Below are positions 1 through 9,603 of a DNA stretch of 64,000 bases, one piece after another. The stretch is taken from the NCBI RefSeq assembly GCF_018449515.1, contig NZ_JAAVUQ010000026.1, positions 46,646 to 110,645 of the forward strand, read 5' to 3'. Both the position numbers and the translations under genes were made by a program. Under the pieces are notes generated by a model, which searched no databases, was not told where the DNA came from, and worked only from the letters and a program-made list of their open reading frames with translations. The stretch's first letter is position 1, and each line of letters begins with the position of its first letter. The stretch is from Caballeronia sp. dw_19. GTDB lineage: Bacteria; Pseudomonadota; Gammaproteobacteria; Burkholderiales; Burkholderiaceae.

Positions 1-275
1 GGGAGGCACAGCGCGTTTCGTCGATGAACGGCGGATGTAATGCGCTCCGTTACCGAGCGACGAGCGCGTCTATGAGCAATGAGAGACGGACGCGAGCTAG
101 TGCGCTCCGCCACCTCCGGCGCACATTGAAAAGAATTGGCGGCATCCAGGAGAAATTTCTCAATTGTGTCCCTTCATCACTGGGGCAACAATCTGAGCAT
201 GGAGTTCGCGCATCGCACTTTGGCATTCCTTGAAATATCAAGCCAGCTAAACAATTTTCTTCGGAGTTGCCAAAT
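1..275. other. Intergenic leader, no gene recognised
   Basis: No convincing coding sequence is seen. The open frames on both strands have low-complexity, Arg/Ser-rich translations typical of antisense shadows. The right end holds the GGAG at 263-266 used by the next gene. Confidence 0.4.
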
Positions 276-548
276 ATGAAAGAGCAAATATGGGCGGTTG
301 ATAAAAGCTGTGAAGACGGGAGCATGAATAAGCGAAGAAAGCGTCTTTCAACGTGGTTTACAGTCGTCATTGTTGCCATCTTTACCGCATTCATTGGCAT
401 GTTCACCTTCGGCCGGGACGTATTTTCATCCACGGTCGCACCCGGAGTCACTTGGGGCGTTATCGTTGAGCCCGCCTTGATTGCGACTGCACTGATAATA
501 AGCCTCGCTTATTACGTATTAATAGAGCGCTTGGAAAGCGACATTTGA
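276..548 (+). CDS. Small two-TM membrane protein, DUF485-like, partner of symporter
   Basis: About 90 residues, with a basic N-terminal stretch and two predicted membrane helices (roughly residues 25-45 and 55-83). It ends directly against the SSS symporter gene. Small DUF485-type proteins such as YjcH normally sit just upstream of ActP-type acetate/monocarboxylate symporters, and size, topology and position all fit. I chose the ATG at 276 because GGAG at 263-266 lies nine bases upstream. The ATG at 324 has a purine run too close to it. The assignment rests on size and context, not on a diagnostic motif. Confidence 0.6.
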   Translation: MKEQIWAVDKSCEDGSMNKRRKRLSTWFTVVIVAIFTAFIGMFTFGRDVFSSTVAPGVTWGVIVEPALIATALIISLAYYVLIERLESDI

Positions 549-562
549 GAGGGGACTTAATA

Positions 563-2167
563 ATGAATATTATCGCTCACGGCAATGGACCAGCATTGCT
601 TTGTTTTATCGGGTTTTTGATTATCACCGTTGGAATTACCGTCTTCGCGTCCCAGAGAACAAAATCGGCGAGCCAATACTTCAACGCGGGAGGCCAGATC
701 AGTGCTGGACAGAACGCCTTCGCGATGGCTGGCGAATTCCTAAGCGCCGCTGCGTTGCTGGGGATGACCGGTGCATTGGCCCTGAACGGTTTCGATGCCA
801 TTCTATACAGCGTTTGTGTCGTGGCGAGCTGGCCATTAATCCTGTTTATATTGGCCGAACCGATCAAGCGGCTCGGCACCTTCACGCTTACCGACGTGAT
901 TGCCTGGCGCCTGGCCAAACAGCCGGTGAGAATTGCCGTTGGTTTGGCGAGTATCCCAATCGTCCTGCTTTATCTGATCACGCAATTGATTGCGGCCGGT
1001 GGACTGGTTGATCTGATCTTCGGAATGCCATATCTGCCCGCGGTGACCTGCGTCGGGGTGCTCATGCTCTGCTATGTCCTGTTTGGCGGTATGTTGGCGA
1101 CCACGTGGGTACAAATTGTAAAGGCGGGACTATTGTTAGGTGGCGCTGTTGTTCTCACGGCAATGGTCCTGGCGAAGTTCAATTTCAGTATCTTCGCGCT
1201 ATTTCGCGCCGTCTCTGACACCTACGGCGTTGAGACGCTCGCGCCGCGTCCATCCCATGGACTGGCTCGATGGGACACGATTTCTCTCGGAGTGGCCATG
1301 ACGGTCGGCGCTCTCGGCATGCCGCAAATCCTGACGAAATTTCTGACTGTGCGTTCGGCCGCCGAAGCCCGTCGCTCGGCCTTGTATTGCACGGGCTTAG
1401 TCGGTGTATTCCACATCATGGTTCTGTTGCTGGGTTTCGGGTGCCTCGCTCTCGTGGGCCGATCAGCCATTGGCGCTGCCGGTGGCGGGGGCAACATGGC
1501 CGTTCCCTTGATGAGCCGTCTGCTCGGCGGCAACGCGTTCTTCGGATATATCTGCGCCATCTCATTTTCGACGACCTTGGCGGTTGTCGCGGGTCTGCTG
1601 CTTTCTGCCGCGACAACCTTTGCTCACGATATCTGGGGAGGCGTTATAAGACGCGGCCGCCGCACAAACGAGGCCCGGGTGGCACGGATTGCGGCTACGG
1701 CAATTTCAGCCACTGCGGTCGTTTTAGCACTCGCTTTCCAGCATCAAAACGTTGCATTCATGGTGGGCCTAAGTTATTCGATCGCTGCCTCCGCCAATTT
1801 TCCGGTACTCATGCTGGCGCTCTTCTGGCGGCGGCTAACGACTGCTGGCGCCGTGTGGGCAATTCTCGTCGGGGCTGGCTCGGCCGTATTGCTGATCGTG
1901 CTTTCGCCTACCGTTCAAATCGACGTTCTACACCGCACGCCGGAGGAATTCGCACGTCTCTGGTGGTGCTTCCCGATGAAAAACCCGGGTTTGTTTTCAA
2001 TACCACTTTCCTTTGCCGCCGGCGTTATCGCTTCCCTGCTGCGCCCGGACGCCGAGGCGTATAGCAAATTCGCCGACATGCAGCAGGCGTTGGCTGTGAG
2101 ACGAAGTAATGCAGCAGTCGGGTCGAGCGAGGAAAGTTTTGCACTTACATCGTCACAGGTTCATTAA
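563..2167 (+). CDS. Sodium:solute symporter, ActP-like monocarboxylate permease
   Basis: A 534-residue polytopic inner-membrane protein with about 13 hydrophobic helices. The early segment carrying SASQYFNAGG and the FAMAGEFLSAAALLGMTGA block around residue 60 are typical of the ActP/MctC branch of the SSS family, which imports acetate, pyruvate or related monocarboxylates with sodium. The ATG at 563 is preferred over the TTG at 545 because GAGAGGGGA (547-555) is well placed for it. The gene follows the DUF485-like gene and precedes an HpcH/HpaI aldolase gene by 15 bases, so uptake and cleavage of a carboxylate are probably coupled. The substrate cannot be read from the sequence. Confidence 0.85.
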   Translation: MNIIAHGNGPALLCFIGFLIITVGITVFASQRTKSASQYFNAGGQISAGQNAFAMAGEFLSAAALLGMTGALALNGFDAILYSVCVVASWPLILFILAEPIKRLGTFTLTDVIAWRLAKQPVRIAVGLASIPIVLLYLITQLIAAGGLVDLIFGMPYLPAVTCVGVLMLCYVLFGGMLATTWVQIVKAGLLLGGAVVLTAMVLAKFNFSIFALFRAVSDTYGVETLAPRPSHGLARWDTISLGVAMTVGALGMPQILTKFLTVRSAAEARRSALYCTGLVGVFHIMVLLLGFGCLALVGRSAIGAAGGGGNMAVPLMSRLLGGNAFFGYICAISFSTTLAVVAGLLLSAATTFAHDIWGGVIRRGRRTNEARVARIAATAISATAVVLALAFQHQNVAFMVGLSYSIAASANFPVLMLALFWRRLTTAGAVWAILVGAGSAVLLIVLSPTVQIDVLHRTPEEFARLWWCFPMKNPGLFSIPLSFAAGVIASLLRPDAEAYSKFADMQQALAVRRSNAAVGSSEESFALTSSQVH

Positions 2168-2182
2168 TCGAAGGATGGGAAA

Positions 2183-2998
2183 ATGTCGGGCTATACGAAG
2201 CAGCGTGTCAATCGAGTCAAGAACAGCGACCGCAAAGGAGATCTTATCGCTGGCGTGACGGTTCAGCTCTCGTCGCCTGAGATGGTGGAGATGTGCGGCG
2301 CGTCGGGCTACGATTTCGTGTGGATAGATGCAGAACACGGATCGTTTGAACTTGAAACAGCGGTGCACATGTTTCGCGCGGCAGACGTGTTCGGCATCAC
2401 GCCGCTTTTTCGTGTGCCGAGCCACGAGCCGAGCTTGATCATGCGGGCACTCGATGCAGGCGCGATGGGGGTAATCGTACCCAATGTGTCGACGCGAGCT
2501 CAGGCGCAGGCGATAGTTAACGCGGCTCGGTACAAGGCGGATGGTAACAGCGGCATGCGTGGTGCTTGTCCCGGTACGCGGGCCACTAACTATCAAACAT
2601 CCGACTGGAATGGCTTTGCGACATGGTCGAACGCCAACGTTTCCGTGTGGGCGCTGATCGAAACCACCGCGGGCGTTGCCAATATCGACGAGATTCTCGC
2701 GGTAGAGGGGATCGACGCCATTGCGCTCGGGCCGTTCGATTTGGCTCACGAGATGGGTTACCCGGGGCAGGTGCTGCACCCCGAGGTCACCGCGGCACTG
2801 GAGCTAGTCGTCGAAAAAGCGCAGCAGCGCGGTGTAGACGTGGTCGCCTCCTTGTTCTCGGAATCTGCTTCTGATATGTCTGCCGAACGTGCGCATTGGT
2901 TTGCTCGCGGTGTGCGTATGTTCAGCGTTGGAAGTGACCGTGGTTTGGTGACGCGAGCGTTGAGAGAACGGGTCGCGGCTGCACGGCATTGCGAGTAG
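2183..2998 (+). CDS. HpcH/HpaI-family aldolase (class II, pyruvate-type)
   Basis: 271 residues with a TIM-barrel pattern typical of 2-oxo acid aldolases such as HpaI and RhmA. The DFVWIDAEHGSF segment holds the metal/base region, followed by a conserved Arg in the RVPSHEP loop, GAMGVIVPNV, and ALIETTAGVANIDEI with the second metal-binding acidic residue. Members reversibly cleave 2-keto-3-deoxy or 4-hydroxy-2-oxo acids to pyruvate and an aldehyde, which would fit the monocarboxylate symporter just upstream. RBS-like GGATGGGA precedes the ATG. The exact substrate is unknown, and the citrate lyase beta/malyl-CoA branch is less likely from these motifs. Confidence 0.85.
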   Translation: MSGYTKQRVNRVKNSDRKGDLIAGVTVQLSSPEMVEMCGASGYDFVWIDAEHGSFELETAVHMFRAADVFGITPLFRVPSHEPSLIMRALDAGAMGVIVPNVSTRAQAQAIVNAARYKADGNSGMRGACPGTRATNYQTSDWNGFATWSNANVSVWALIETTAGVANIDEILAVEGIDAIALGPFDLAHEMGYPGQVLHPEVTAALELVVEKAQQRGVDVVASLFSESASDMSAERAHWFARGVRMFSVGSDRGLVTRALRERVAAARHCE

Positions 2999-3168
2999 TT
3001 GCGTACCACGACGCAAGCCTGCCCTTGCGGTCTGGATCCGCGGCCCACGTTCGGGTGAGGAAGCCCCTCCTTCGAAGGCCGCAGATCGTCAGATCGCATA
3101 TGCGCCTGACTCGATGAAGGCATCGGGTCAATCGGTATTGACGTGGACACGGGCGTCCGTAACATGAC

Positions 3169-4074
3169 ATGCCACGTTCACCTGAACCCGATGTCATGCG
3201 CTATCTCGTTCCTCCAATCCATTGTCTCGTCGCCTTCGAAGCAGTCGCGCGCTTACGCAGCTTAACCAAGGCCGCCGAAGAGTTGCATGTGTCGACTAGT
3301 GCTGTAGGTCATCGGCTGCGGCAACTGCAGGATGGAATCGGATTCAAGATTTTCACCGGGCCAAACGGTGAATACACAATGAGCCCGCGTGGCGCCGAAT
3401 ATCTGGAGGTCGTCAAGTCATCGTTGGCGGCGCTGAATTACTATCCGGTTGCGGCTTCACGGAGTTCGAGCACTCGCACACTCCGGATCGCGTCGCCCCC
3501 GAGCTTCGCCCGGCAGATACTGGTCTCTCGACTACCAGAATTCCTTGAGCGTCACCCGAACCTGAATGCGGTCCTGCAGCTTTCGGTTCCTCTCGTGGGT
3601 TTGAAGGCCGATGACGCGGATGTCGAAATTCGCTTCGGAGACGGCATCTATGAAGGCTTGGAAACATTTTTACTCTCCCACGAGCCGGCCTTTCCCGTAT
3701 GCAGCCCGCTGTACCTCGCACGTCACGGCGGGTTTGAAAACCCGCCGGATCTAGCCCGTGCTGTTTTGTTGCGCAGCGCTTTGGAGCCCTGGCGACCATG
3801 GCTGAACGCAGCGGGGCTTGATTGGCCGGAACCGAAAGCCGATGTGGACTATTTCGACATGGGGCTTTTGTTGGAGGCCTGTATCAATGGCCAGGGGGTC
3901 GCACTTGCGCGCCAGAAAATGGCCGAACAGTATCTGAGCGCCGGTACGCTCGTCCGGCTCTTTGAACTGAGTGCGCCATCCACCTATGGGTTCTATCTGA
4001 CCGCCTCACCGGACAATGTCAAGCGCCCAGAGGTTGCGGATTTCATCGTCTGGCTCAAGCAGATCATGAGTTAG
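3169..4074 (+). CDS. LysR-family transcriptional regulator (GcvA-like)
   Basis: 301 residues. The N-terminal winged helix-turn-helix spans about residues 12-75, with a recognition region around LTKAAEELHVSTSAVGHRLR, followed by a periplasmic-binding-like effector domain. The form of the HTH and the FEAVARLRS start resemble the GcvA subgroup. It follows the symporter/aldolase operon on the same strand after about 170 bases, so that operon is a plausible target. The ATG at 3169 gives nine extra residues. A second ATG at 3196 is also possible, and neither has a strong ribosome binding site. Confidence 0.85.
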   Translation: MPRSPEPDVMRYLVPPIHCLVAFEAVARLRSLTKAAEELHVSTSAVGHRLRQLQDGIGFKIFTGPNGEYTMSPRGAEYLEVVKSSLAALNYYPVAASRSSSTRTLRIASPPSFARQILVSRLPEFLERHPNLNAVLQLSVPLVGLKADDADVEIRFGDGIYEGLETFLLSHEPAFPVCSPLYLARHGGFENPPDLARAVLLRSALEPWRPWLNAAGLDWPEPKADVDYFDMGLLLEACINGQGVALARQKMAEQYLSAGTLVRLFELSAPSTYGFYLTASPDNVKRPEVADFIVWLKQIMS

Positions 4075-4220
4075 TCGGATGGCCCCATAGCGCCTCTGCT
4101 TGGCCATTGCATTCATTCGACGCCGTGCCTGTTTTTGGCACAATGAAGACCGTGTTGTGGTTTGCGGCGGCCCGGTCGTGCCGATATCAATTTCGAGTTC
4201 GCTCCCTCAAACATGGCGAG

Positions 4221-5105
4221 TCAATCAGGCAAACTTTGACGGACATATTGAAGAAAGGCCTTTACAGCTGGGGCTCGCTCATGGCGGCGAAATGCAGCCG
4301 CGACTTCGGAGGGAATCGCTTTCCCTGAAATGGGCCGGTAGGTAATGCCAGGCAAGGCCACACAGGAGGCGAGCGTGTGGGGAACAATGGCGACGTTCCC
4401 GCCCAATGCTACTTGAGCCAGTACTGCCGCTAGCGTTCCGGGGCGGGGTCCCAGTATGGGAGTGAATCGTCCTCGCCGAGCAACTTCCAATGTGCCGAAT
4501 TCCTGCTCGGGCACGACGAAATGCTCACCACGCAACTGAGCGGGCGCTACGGCATCAAATGCGCAGAGTACGGCGTCCGTTGGTAGCGCCAGTGTGAAGG
4601 TATCGCGGTACACCGTTACCGCTTGGATGCCCTCCAGGTATTGGATCGGAGGACGAACGTAGGCCACGTCAATTTGTTCATCGCTAAGCATGGACACGAC
4701 ACGGTCCATCGCAACCTCGACGAGATCGAACTCGATGCGAGGATGACTGGCGCGAAACGCTCTGATCGTCTGTTGCAGCACTCCTGCATAGGCGGCTGAT
4801 GCCACATAGCCTACTGCGATTCGCCCGAGCTCGCCTCGCTCGGCGAACGATGCGCGTTCGGCCCCGCGAGTCAAATGTTCAAGCGCCGCAAGCGCGTCAA
4901 CAAGGTATGCCTCGCCCGCATCTGTCAGTGCGACCGAGCGCTTGGTCCTGTGAAATAGCCGCACGCCGAGCAGCCTCTCCGCCTCTTGGATCTGCTTGGT
5001 AAGCGAGGGCGGCGCAATGCCGAGTTCCTCAGCCGCCCGCGAGAAATGAAGATGTTTCGCCACGCAAACGAAGCATCGTATATGCCGGAGTTCTGGTAGC
5101 CGCAT
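4221..5105 (-). CDS. LysR-family transcriptional regulator
   Basis: 294 residues, starting MRLPELRHIRCFVCVAKHLH, with a standard LysR HTH at residues 4-62 (FSRAAEELGIAPPSLTKQIQ) and a C-terminal effector-binding domain. It is divergent from the MFS efflux gene, and the start codons are only 54 bases apart. The shared AT-rich gap contains T-N11-A type half-sites, the usual arrangement in which a LysR protein controls both its own gene and the divergent pump. The HTH resembles the BenM/CatM-like group, but the effector is not known. Confidence 0.88.
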   Translation of the reverse strand: MRLPELRHIRCFVCVAKHLHFSRAAEELGIAPPSLTKQIQEAERLLGVRLFHRTKRSVALTDAGEAYLVDALAALEHLTRGAERASFAERGELGRIAVGYVASAAYAGVLQQTIRAFRASHPRIEFDLVEVAMDRVVSMLSDEQIDVAYVRPPIQYLEGIQAVTVYRDTFTLALPTDAVLCAFDAVAPAQLRGEHFVVPEQEFGTLEVARRGRFTPILGPRPGTLAAVLAQVALGGNVAIVPHTLASCVALPGITYRPISGKAIPSEVAAAFRRHERAPAVKAFLQYVRQSLPD

Positions 5106-5159
5106 GGAATTTACATTTTCGTTAATTATTCTGCAATTCTATATTAATGACTGGAAACG

Positions 5160-6860
5160 GTGCCGCGCATATCATCGGAGTCATTGTCCAGTCTTGGTCG
5201 TAGGCCCATGTCCATAACGCGTAGTAAAGAAACAGTTACGAGTCTTTCCGAGGTCGGTCCAGCGGTAGCAGCTCATTTGAATAGTCAACCGGGCGCGGCG
5301 CCAAAGCCAGGATTCACCGATCTACCGCCGCTGACGGCGGGCGCACGACGATTTGTGCTCGTTACTGCATCGGTAGCGTGTTCGCTTACCGTGCTAGATG
5401 CCAACGTCGTTGCCGTTTCCTTACCCGCCATAGCAAGATCATTTCACGCGAGCTTTGCCGACGTCGAATGGGTGGTGAGCGCATACATGGTGGCGTTTGC
5501 GTCGTGTCTGCTGGCGGCGGGCGGTTTGGCCGACCGCATTGGAAGGAAGAAAATATTGATGCTCGGTTTGGCCGTGTTCTCGCTCGCGTCGCTCGGATGT
5601 GGACTAGCGCCGTCGATGTTCATTCTCAACGTCGCGCGCGCGGCGAAAGGGTTCGGCGCGGCGATGTTCCTGACATCGGCGCTAGCCATCATCGCGCATA
5701 CGTTTCACGAAGGGCCGGAGCGAGCTAGAGCCTGGGCGGTGTGGGGTACATGCATGGGACTTGCAACGACTGCGGCGCCCCTGATAGGGGGGGCAATCAC
5801 TCAATGGATAGGCTGGCGCTGGATTTTTCTATTGAATTTACCCGTGTGTGCGGTTTTGGCCGTATGTGTCAAAGTCGGTATTCGTGATTCGTTCAATCCA
5901 AATGCGAGCGCGGTCGATGTCCTGGGCAGCGTGCTGTTTGGTGCGGGACTCTCGCTCGGGATCTGGGGACTTATTGGTGCGCCTACTGACGGCTGGGGAA
6001 GCTTGCCTACAGTCCTGCGGTTCGCTGGCTGTGTATTGTTATTGATCGGATTTGTCCAAGTCGAACGACTCAAGCAGCACCCAATGATCGATCTGGCGCT
6101 CTTTCGGCAACCGCGGTTCGTCGCTGCTGTGCTGGCGATGTTTGGCTATGCGGCCTGCGCTCAAGTCATGATGACTTTTCTGCCGCTCTATCTGCAAAAC
6201 GCATTTGGTCTGTCTGCAATCGCTGCGGGTCTAGGTATGCTGCCGTTCGCGATCGCGATGATCGCAGGACCTTATATCGGCTCAGCGCTCGGAACAAGGA
6301 TCCACGGTCATTCAGTATTGATGGTCGGATTATTGCTCATTGGAGCGGGGAACCTAGCCACCGCGTTCGTGGCCGGCGATGCCCGCTACGGGCTCGTCGC
6401 GATCGGGATGCTGCTGACGGGTTTAGGTGCGGGCATACTCAACGGTGACACGCAGAAGGCGATCATGGCGCGCGTGCCGACAAATCGCACCGGCATGGCT
6501 TCCGGCATCAGTACGACGACCCGGTTCACCGCGATTGTCACCTCGGTAGGGGTGCTTGGCGCGGTGCTTGCTGCGCAGACGCGCGTTGGCCTTGATTCCA
6601 GTGCCGCAGCCATACATGGGTCCGGCACCGTGCTTGGCGCTGACTTTCTTTCGAGCGTGCTGGCCGGAGATGTTGTGCAGGCGACTTCTCATCTGTCGCC
6701 TATAGCGAGAGCGTCGCTTACGCATGCCGCCCGGGTAAGTTTCGCCAGTGGTTTCGCATCGGCATTGTGTGTGGCGGGCGTAGTGGCTGTTGTGATCGCC
6801 GCAGGCGTCTGGATATTGTCGAGAGGGCATGGCAATGCACATGCGCGGCGTAACTGGTGA
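5160..6860 (+). CDS. MFS drug-efflux transporter, DHA2 (EmrB/QacA-like) family
   Basis: Up to 566 residues with about 14 hydrophobic helices and a ~55-residue soluble N-terminal extension. The first helix contains LTVLDANVVAVSLPAI, and the A-motif-like loop is GGLADRIGRKKI. Both are typical of the 14-TM DHA2 proton antiporters. The start used is the GTG at 5160. The ATG at 5208 would shorten the protein by 16 residues. No membrane-fusion or outer-membrane channel gene is adjacent, so it may act as a single-component pump. It is probably regulated by the divergent LysR gene. Confidence 0.85.
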   Translation: MPRISSESLSSLGRRPMSITRSKETVTSLSEVGPAVAAHLNSQPGAAPKPGFTDLPPLTAGARRFVLVTASVACSLTVLDANVVAVSLPAIARSFHASFADVEWVVSAYMVAFASCLLAAGGLADRIGRKKILMLGLAVFSLASLGCGLAPSMFILNVARAAKGFGAAMFLTSALAIIAHTFHEGPERARAWAVWGTCMGLATTAAPLIGGAITQWIGWRWIFLLNLPVCAVLAVCVKVGIRDSFNPNASAVDVLGSVLFGAGLSLGIWGLIGAPTDGWGSLPTVLRFAGCVLLLIGFVQVERLKQHPMIDLALFRQPRFVAAVLAMFGYAACAQVMMTFLPLYLQNAFGLSAIAAGLGMLPFAIAMIAGPYIGSALGTRIHGHSVLMVGLLLIGAGNLATAFVAGDARYGLVAIGMLLTGLGAGILNGDTQKAIMARVPTNRTGMASGISTTTRFTAIVTSVGVLGAVLAAQTRVGLDSSAAAIHGSGTVLGADFLSSVLAGDVVQATSHLSPIARASLTHAARVSFASGFASALCVAGVVAVVIAAGVWILSRGHGNAHARRNW

Positions 6861-7521
6861 ATCGTGCAAGCTATATGGCGCTGTATGTAGTGGGCTGGTT
6901 GCACGTCGAGCATGTCGAGATCTCAGGGAATCCGGGGACGACGTCACGGTCATTGCGTCGACTGGCACCTCCAGGAGCAGCGACGGGGACTTGAGATCAC
7001 CGTGCGTCTCGATGACAGCAGCTTGCGCGCCGTCACGCAAAGCGTGGATGGCGTCGCGCCATATCGCGCATCATAGCAACGGGATTCCAACAGCTTCGCT
7101 AGTAGCTAAGAGAACGTTTTCCTGCTGCGGTTGGTAGGCAAATTCCAGCGCTGAAAAAACCCGCAACCGGTTGGATGTACAGGTCGATGTAGCCCCACAC
7201 CTCATCATGGTCGGCGCATTGACACTGTCGTCACTTTTTCGCCAAAGTGCTGCAAATGGAAAACCGAAGTCAAACTTTCACTAGCGTGAAACATGGGGCT
7301 GGAAACTGCACCACAGCTTCGCCGCGAACGGACGAATGACAGGTTCGCCCCATCAGGTGTGCGCTGCCGTTTGTATCGTTTAGGATAACCACAGAAAATG
7401 CAAAGCGGGCGGACATGACCAGCCACGACGGTCGGGAGAACTCACTCCGCCCGGTGTACCGAGCGGCGAGGCGATTGCCCACCAGGCGGCTCCGGCACTG
7501 CTATCGTTGTAGCAACCGCGT

Positions 7522-7546
7522 GCCGTACCTAAGACTGCGGTACGGC
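7522..7546. repeat. Perfect inverted repeat, orphan hairpin
   Basis: GCCGTACC (7522-7529) and GGTACGGC (7539-7546) form an 8-bp perfect stem with a 9-base loop. No T-run follows and no intact gene ends nearby, so it may be the leftover of a terminator, an attenuator or an insertion-sequence end. Confidence 0.45.
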
Positions 7547-8070
7547 GTGGATGTGCTCAGTCTTCTCCGTTTGACGAAGCCGGGAGGTGACGTTATTTTG
7601 CTGCGCAACATTGTGCTGTGCCGCGATAAATGGATAAGGAATCCACAAAATATAAAGAACATTTCCGGGTACGTGCAATGAGTCACCATCGACGACATCT
7701 GATCGTTTATGGATAGACCATGCCAGGTCCAGGCATATTGGCGAGCGATATGAGCACCCAGGCACTCCCTGTTCGACCGGGAATCGCGTGTTGAGAGGAT
7801 GCCGGTCCGCACATGCGAGGTTGTTTCGCCGCACGTTGGCCGTTTCAGCAGGCGAACACAGCCCAAGGGGCCGCATGTATCGGCGAGTCGACTGACGGCG
7901 AAGCTTCCATCAGTAGTCTGGCTCTCTCCCGAAACAGTAGCGTTTCACGTTGGCCAATTGCGTGCCATGACGCGTCGCCTGCATCGCTCACGCTCATTCA
8001 GTCCAGCCGTCATCGTATGAAGCCTGTCCTTCACGGCAACCCTCAACGCACACCGGCACACCGGCACGCA

Positions 8071-8310
8071 GTCGTTGCGAGCTTTGTGCCATGAACCGCT
8101 ATTGCTTGTGCGCGCCGCTTGTACACCCAGCGACCACTCTCCGGGCAACTCCGTCTTACGAAGAATGACGTGCTCTTCACCGCCTGTGTCGCACGCGAAG
8201 CGAAATTGGCAGCCTGCTGGGACTCACACTGGAAACCGTCTGTCGATGCTTTTCCAGTTTCGAGTCGCGACAATTGATGGTCAGGCTGGTTTAGCCTGCA
8301 GGGCGTAGCC
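8071..8310 (+). pseudogene. Remnant of Fnr/Crp-family oxygen-sensing regulator
   Basis: In a single frame the sequence reads CELCAMNRYC (from about 8076), matching the C-x2-C-x5-C iron-sulfur motif at the N-terminus of Fnr. After an in-frame stop it reads RSEIGSLLGLTLETVCR (about 8193-8243), which closely matches the Fnr helix-turn-helix. Most of the central cyclic-nucleotide-binding-like domain (roughly 150 residues) is missing, and further stops follow. I interpret this as an internally deleted, dead regulator gene. The HTH match is strong. The cysteine motif is short and could by itself be chance. Confidence 0.6.
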
Positions 8311-8394
8311 CAATGATTTGGCCGCAGGGCAAGCTTCCGGGCGCTCCGGAGTTCACGAGCGTCTACTTCAGCATGTCGCAGGGTGCAGACGTGA

Positions 8395-8568
8395 AAATGC
8401 CCGGGCAAAGCGCGGCTCGCGAACCTCCGTGTGATGCAGGCGCAGAGCGTCAGGGGTGTCGATCGACGCCTCGCCTTCGATGAAGAGATTTCGGACGTCG
8501 AACGCGAAGAGCGGCGAGCCGCGCTTCGCTCGCTCATGGGTATGCCAGAGGCGGATGGAACCGGCTGA
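8395..8568 (+). pseudogene. Short C-terminal coding remnant, unidentified
   Basis: A 57-codon open stretch that starts right after a stop and ends at a TGA. Its translation is charged and helix-like (for example RLAFDEEISDVEREERRAAL), unlike the surrounding frames. It looks like the C-terminal tail of a lost gene, convergent with the DUF2950 gene. No family is recognised and no start or ribosome binding site is evident. Confidence 0.3.
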
Positions 8569-8595
8569 CCGGCATGGCATCCATGCAACGACCCT

Positions 8596-9603
8596 TCACG
8601 GCTGCGCGATTTTCCACGTTCGGTCGGGGTTATATTGCTTCATACGACGCGCGACGGTGGACGTATCGGGGCCAAGATTTTTTTCGAACACAATACCGTG
8701 CTGATTGACAACGAACGTCATTACGCCGGAATCGCCATACTTTGCGGGAAACGCAACCAGCGCAAAACCGCCTGTCAGGTGTCCGTCGACCACATAGTCG
8801 CGGGCACCACCGGATACCTGCTGGCCCTGCCGGGTCAGGATCCTGTAGTAATAGCCATTAAAAGCCGCGCGCCCCGCGGCACTCGCCGCACCGTAGCCCT
8901 GCGCTTCGGCCCCGGCGACGAGTGGGCCGAGCGGGCTTTCCTCGTCACCCGCCGAGCGTTGCCAATAAAGTCCGTCATGCGTTCCCGGGGTGCTTGCAAC
9001 ACGCTGTGCGTACTCATGTTGCCCGTTGCCCTGGCGATTCTTGAGTGCGTAATCCCGTTGCGCTTCGACGTAGGCGCGGCAAACCTCAATCGCGTTTTTT
9101 TCGTTTCTGCCGACCCTGCGATCGACGATCTGCTGCGCGCCTGCCTTGACACCGAAGGTCCAGTCGGCTCCCTGTCTGACGAGCGGAATCGGATAGGGCC
9201 ATGCGTCCTTTCCGAGGACGATGACAACTTCCCGTGCGTTGACCGTTTCGAGGTGGTGCTCATCGGCGTATGCCGAGGCCAGTTTTTCTCTGGCTACCCG
9301 TTCGGCCACCGGATCTCCGGAACGGACGAGTTTTTCCGCGCCGCGCCCGAATATCGCCAGGAGCGCATCGGGCTGGTCGCTTTGCCAGGCAGCGGCCAAC
9401 GTGTCGGCGGCCTGTTCAGGCGAAGTGAACCTTCTTCCGTCAGCAACGGCGGCGGCGGCCGCGCACAGGCCGCTGCCGGCCGATATGGCTGCGCTCACGA
9501 TCAGAGTGATCAATCGGCGTCTGGATAACACCGGGGCACGGGTTCGGTTTGGGCTGGTCATCGCATCTTCTCTGGGCTTTTGCCGGGTTTCGATTACGCT
9601 CAT
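8596..9603 (-). CDS. DUF2950-domain exported protein
   Basis: 335 residues. A twin-Arg-like, Ser/Ala-rich signal region (about residues 20-52, with RRRLITLIVSAAISAGSG) is followed by a DUF2950 domain: FTSPEQAADTLAAAW, the WPYPIPLVRQG segment, the ADWTFGVKAG segment and a Tyr-rich YYRILTRQG block. The start ATG overlaps the stop of the DUF3300 gene as TAATG, which implies translational coupling. An internal ATG at 9561 is an alternative start. DUF2950 and DUF3300 genes commonly occur together in Proteobacteria as exported proteins of unknown function. The shared promoter region upstream of the pair carries an Fnr-type box. Confidence 0.85.
   Translation of the reverse strand: MSVIETRQKPREDAMTSPNRTRAPVLSRRRLITLIVSAAISAGSGLCAAAAAVADGRRFTSPEQAADTLAAAWQSDQPDALLAIFGRGAEKLVRSGDPVAERVAREKLASAYADEHHLETVNAREVVIVLGKDAWPYPIPLVRQGADWTFGVKAGAQQIVDRRVGRNEKNAIEVCRAYVEAQRDYALKNRQGNGQHEYAQRVASTPGTHDGLYWQRSAGDEESPLGPLVAGAEAQGYGAASAAGRAAFNGYYYRILTRQGQQVSGGARDYVVDGHLTGGFALVAFPAKYGDSGVMTFVVNQHGIVFEKNLGPDTSTVARRMKQYNPDRTWKIAQP

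Larger units (their letters stand above)
6861..8595. other. Decayed intergenic region with gene remnants
   Basis: About 1.7 kb with no intact gene. I see a recognisable Fnr-type regulator remnant (8071-8310), a 58-codon open fragment ending at 8568, a strong orphan hairpin (7522-7546) and, on the minus strand around 6940-7075, a stretch whose translation looks protein-like (ALRDGAQAAVIETHGDLK) but which I cannot place. The remaining frames are broken by stops. Confidence 0.5.
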
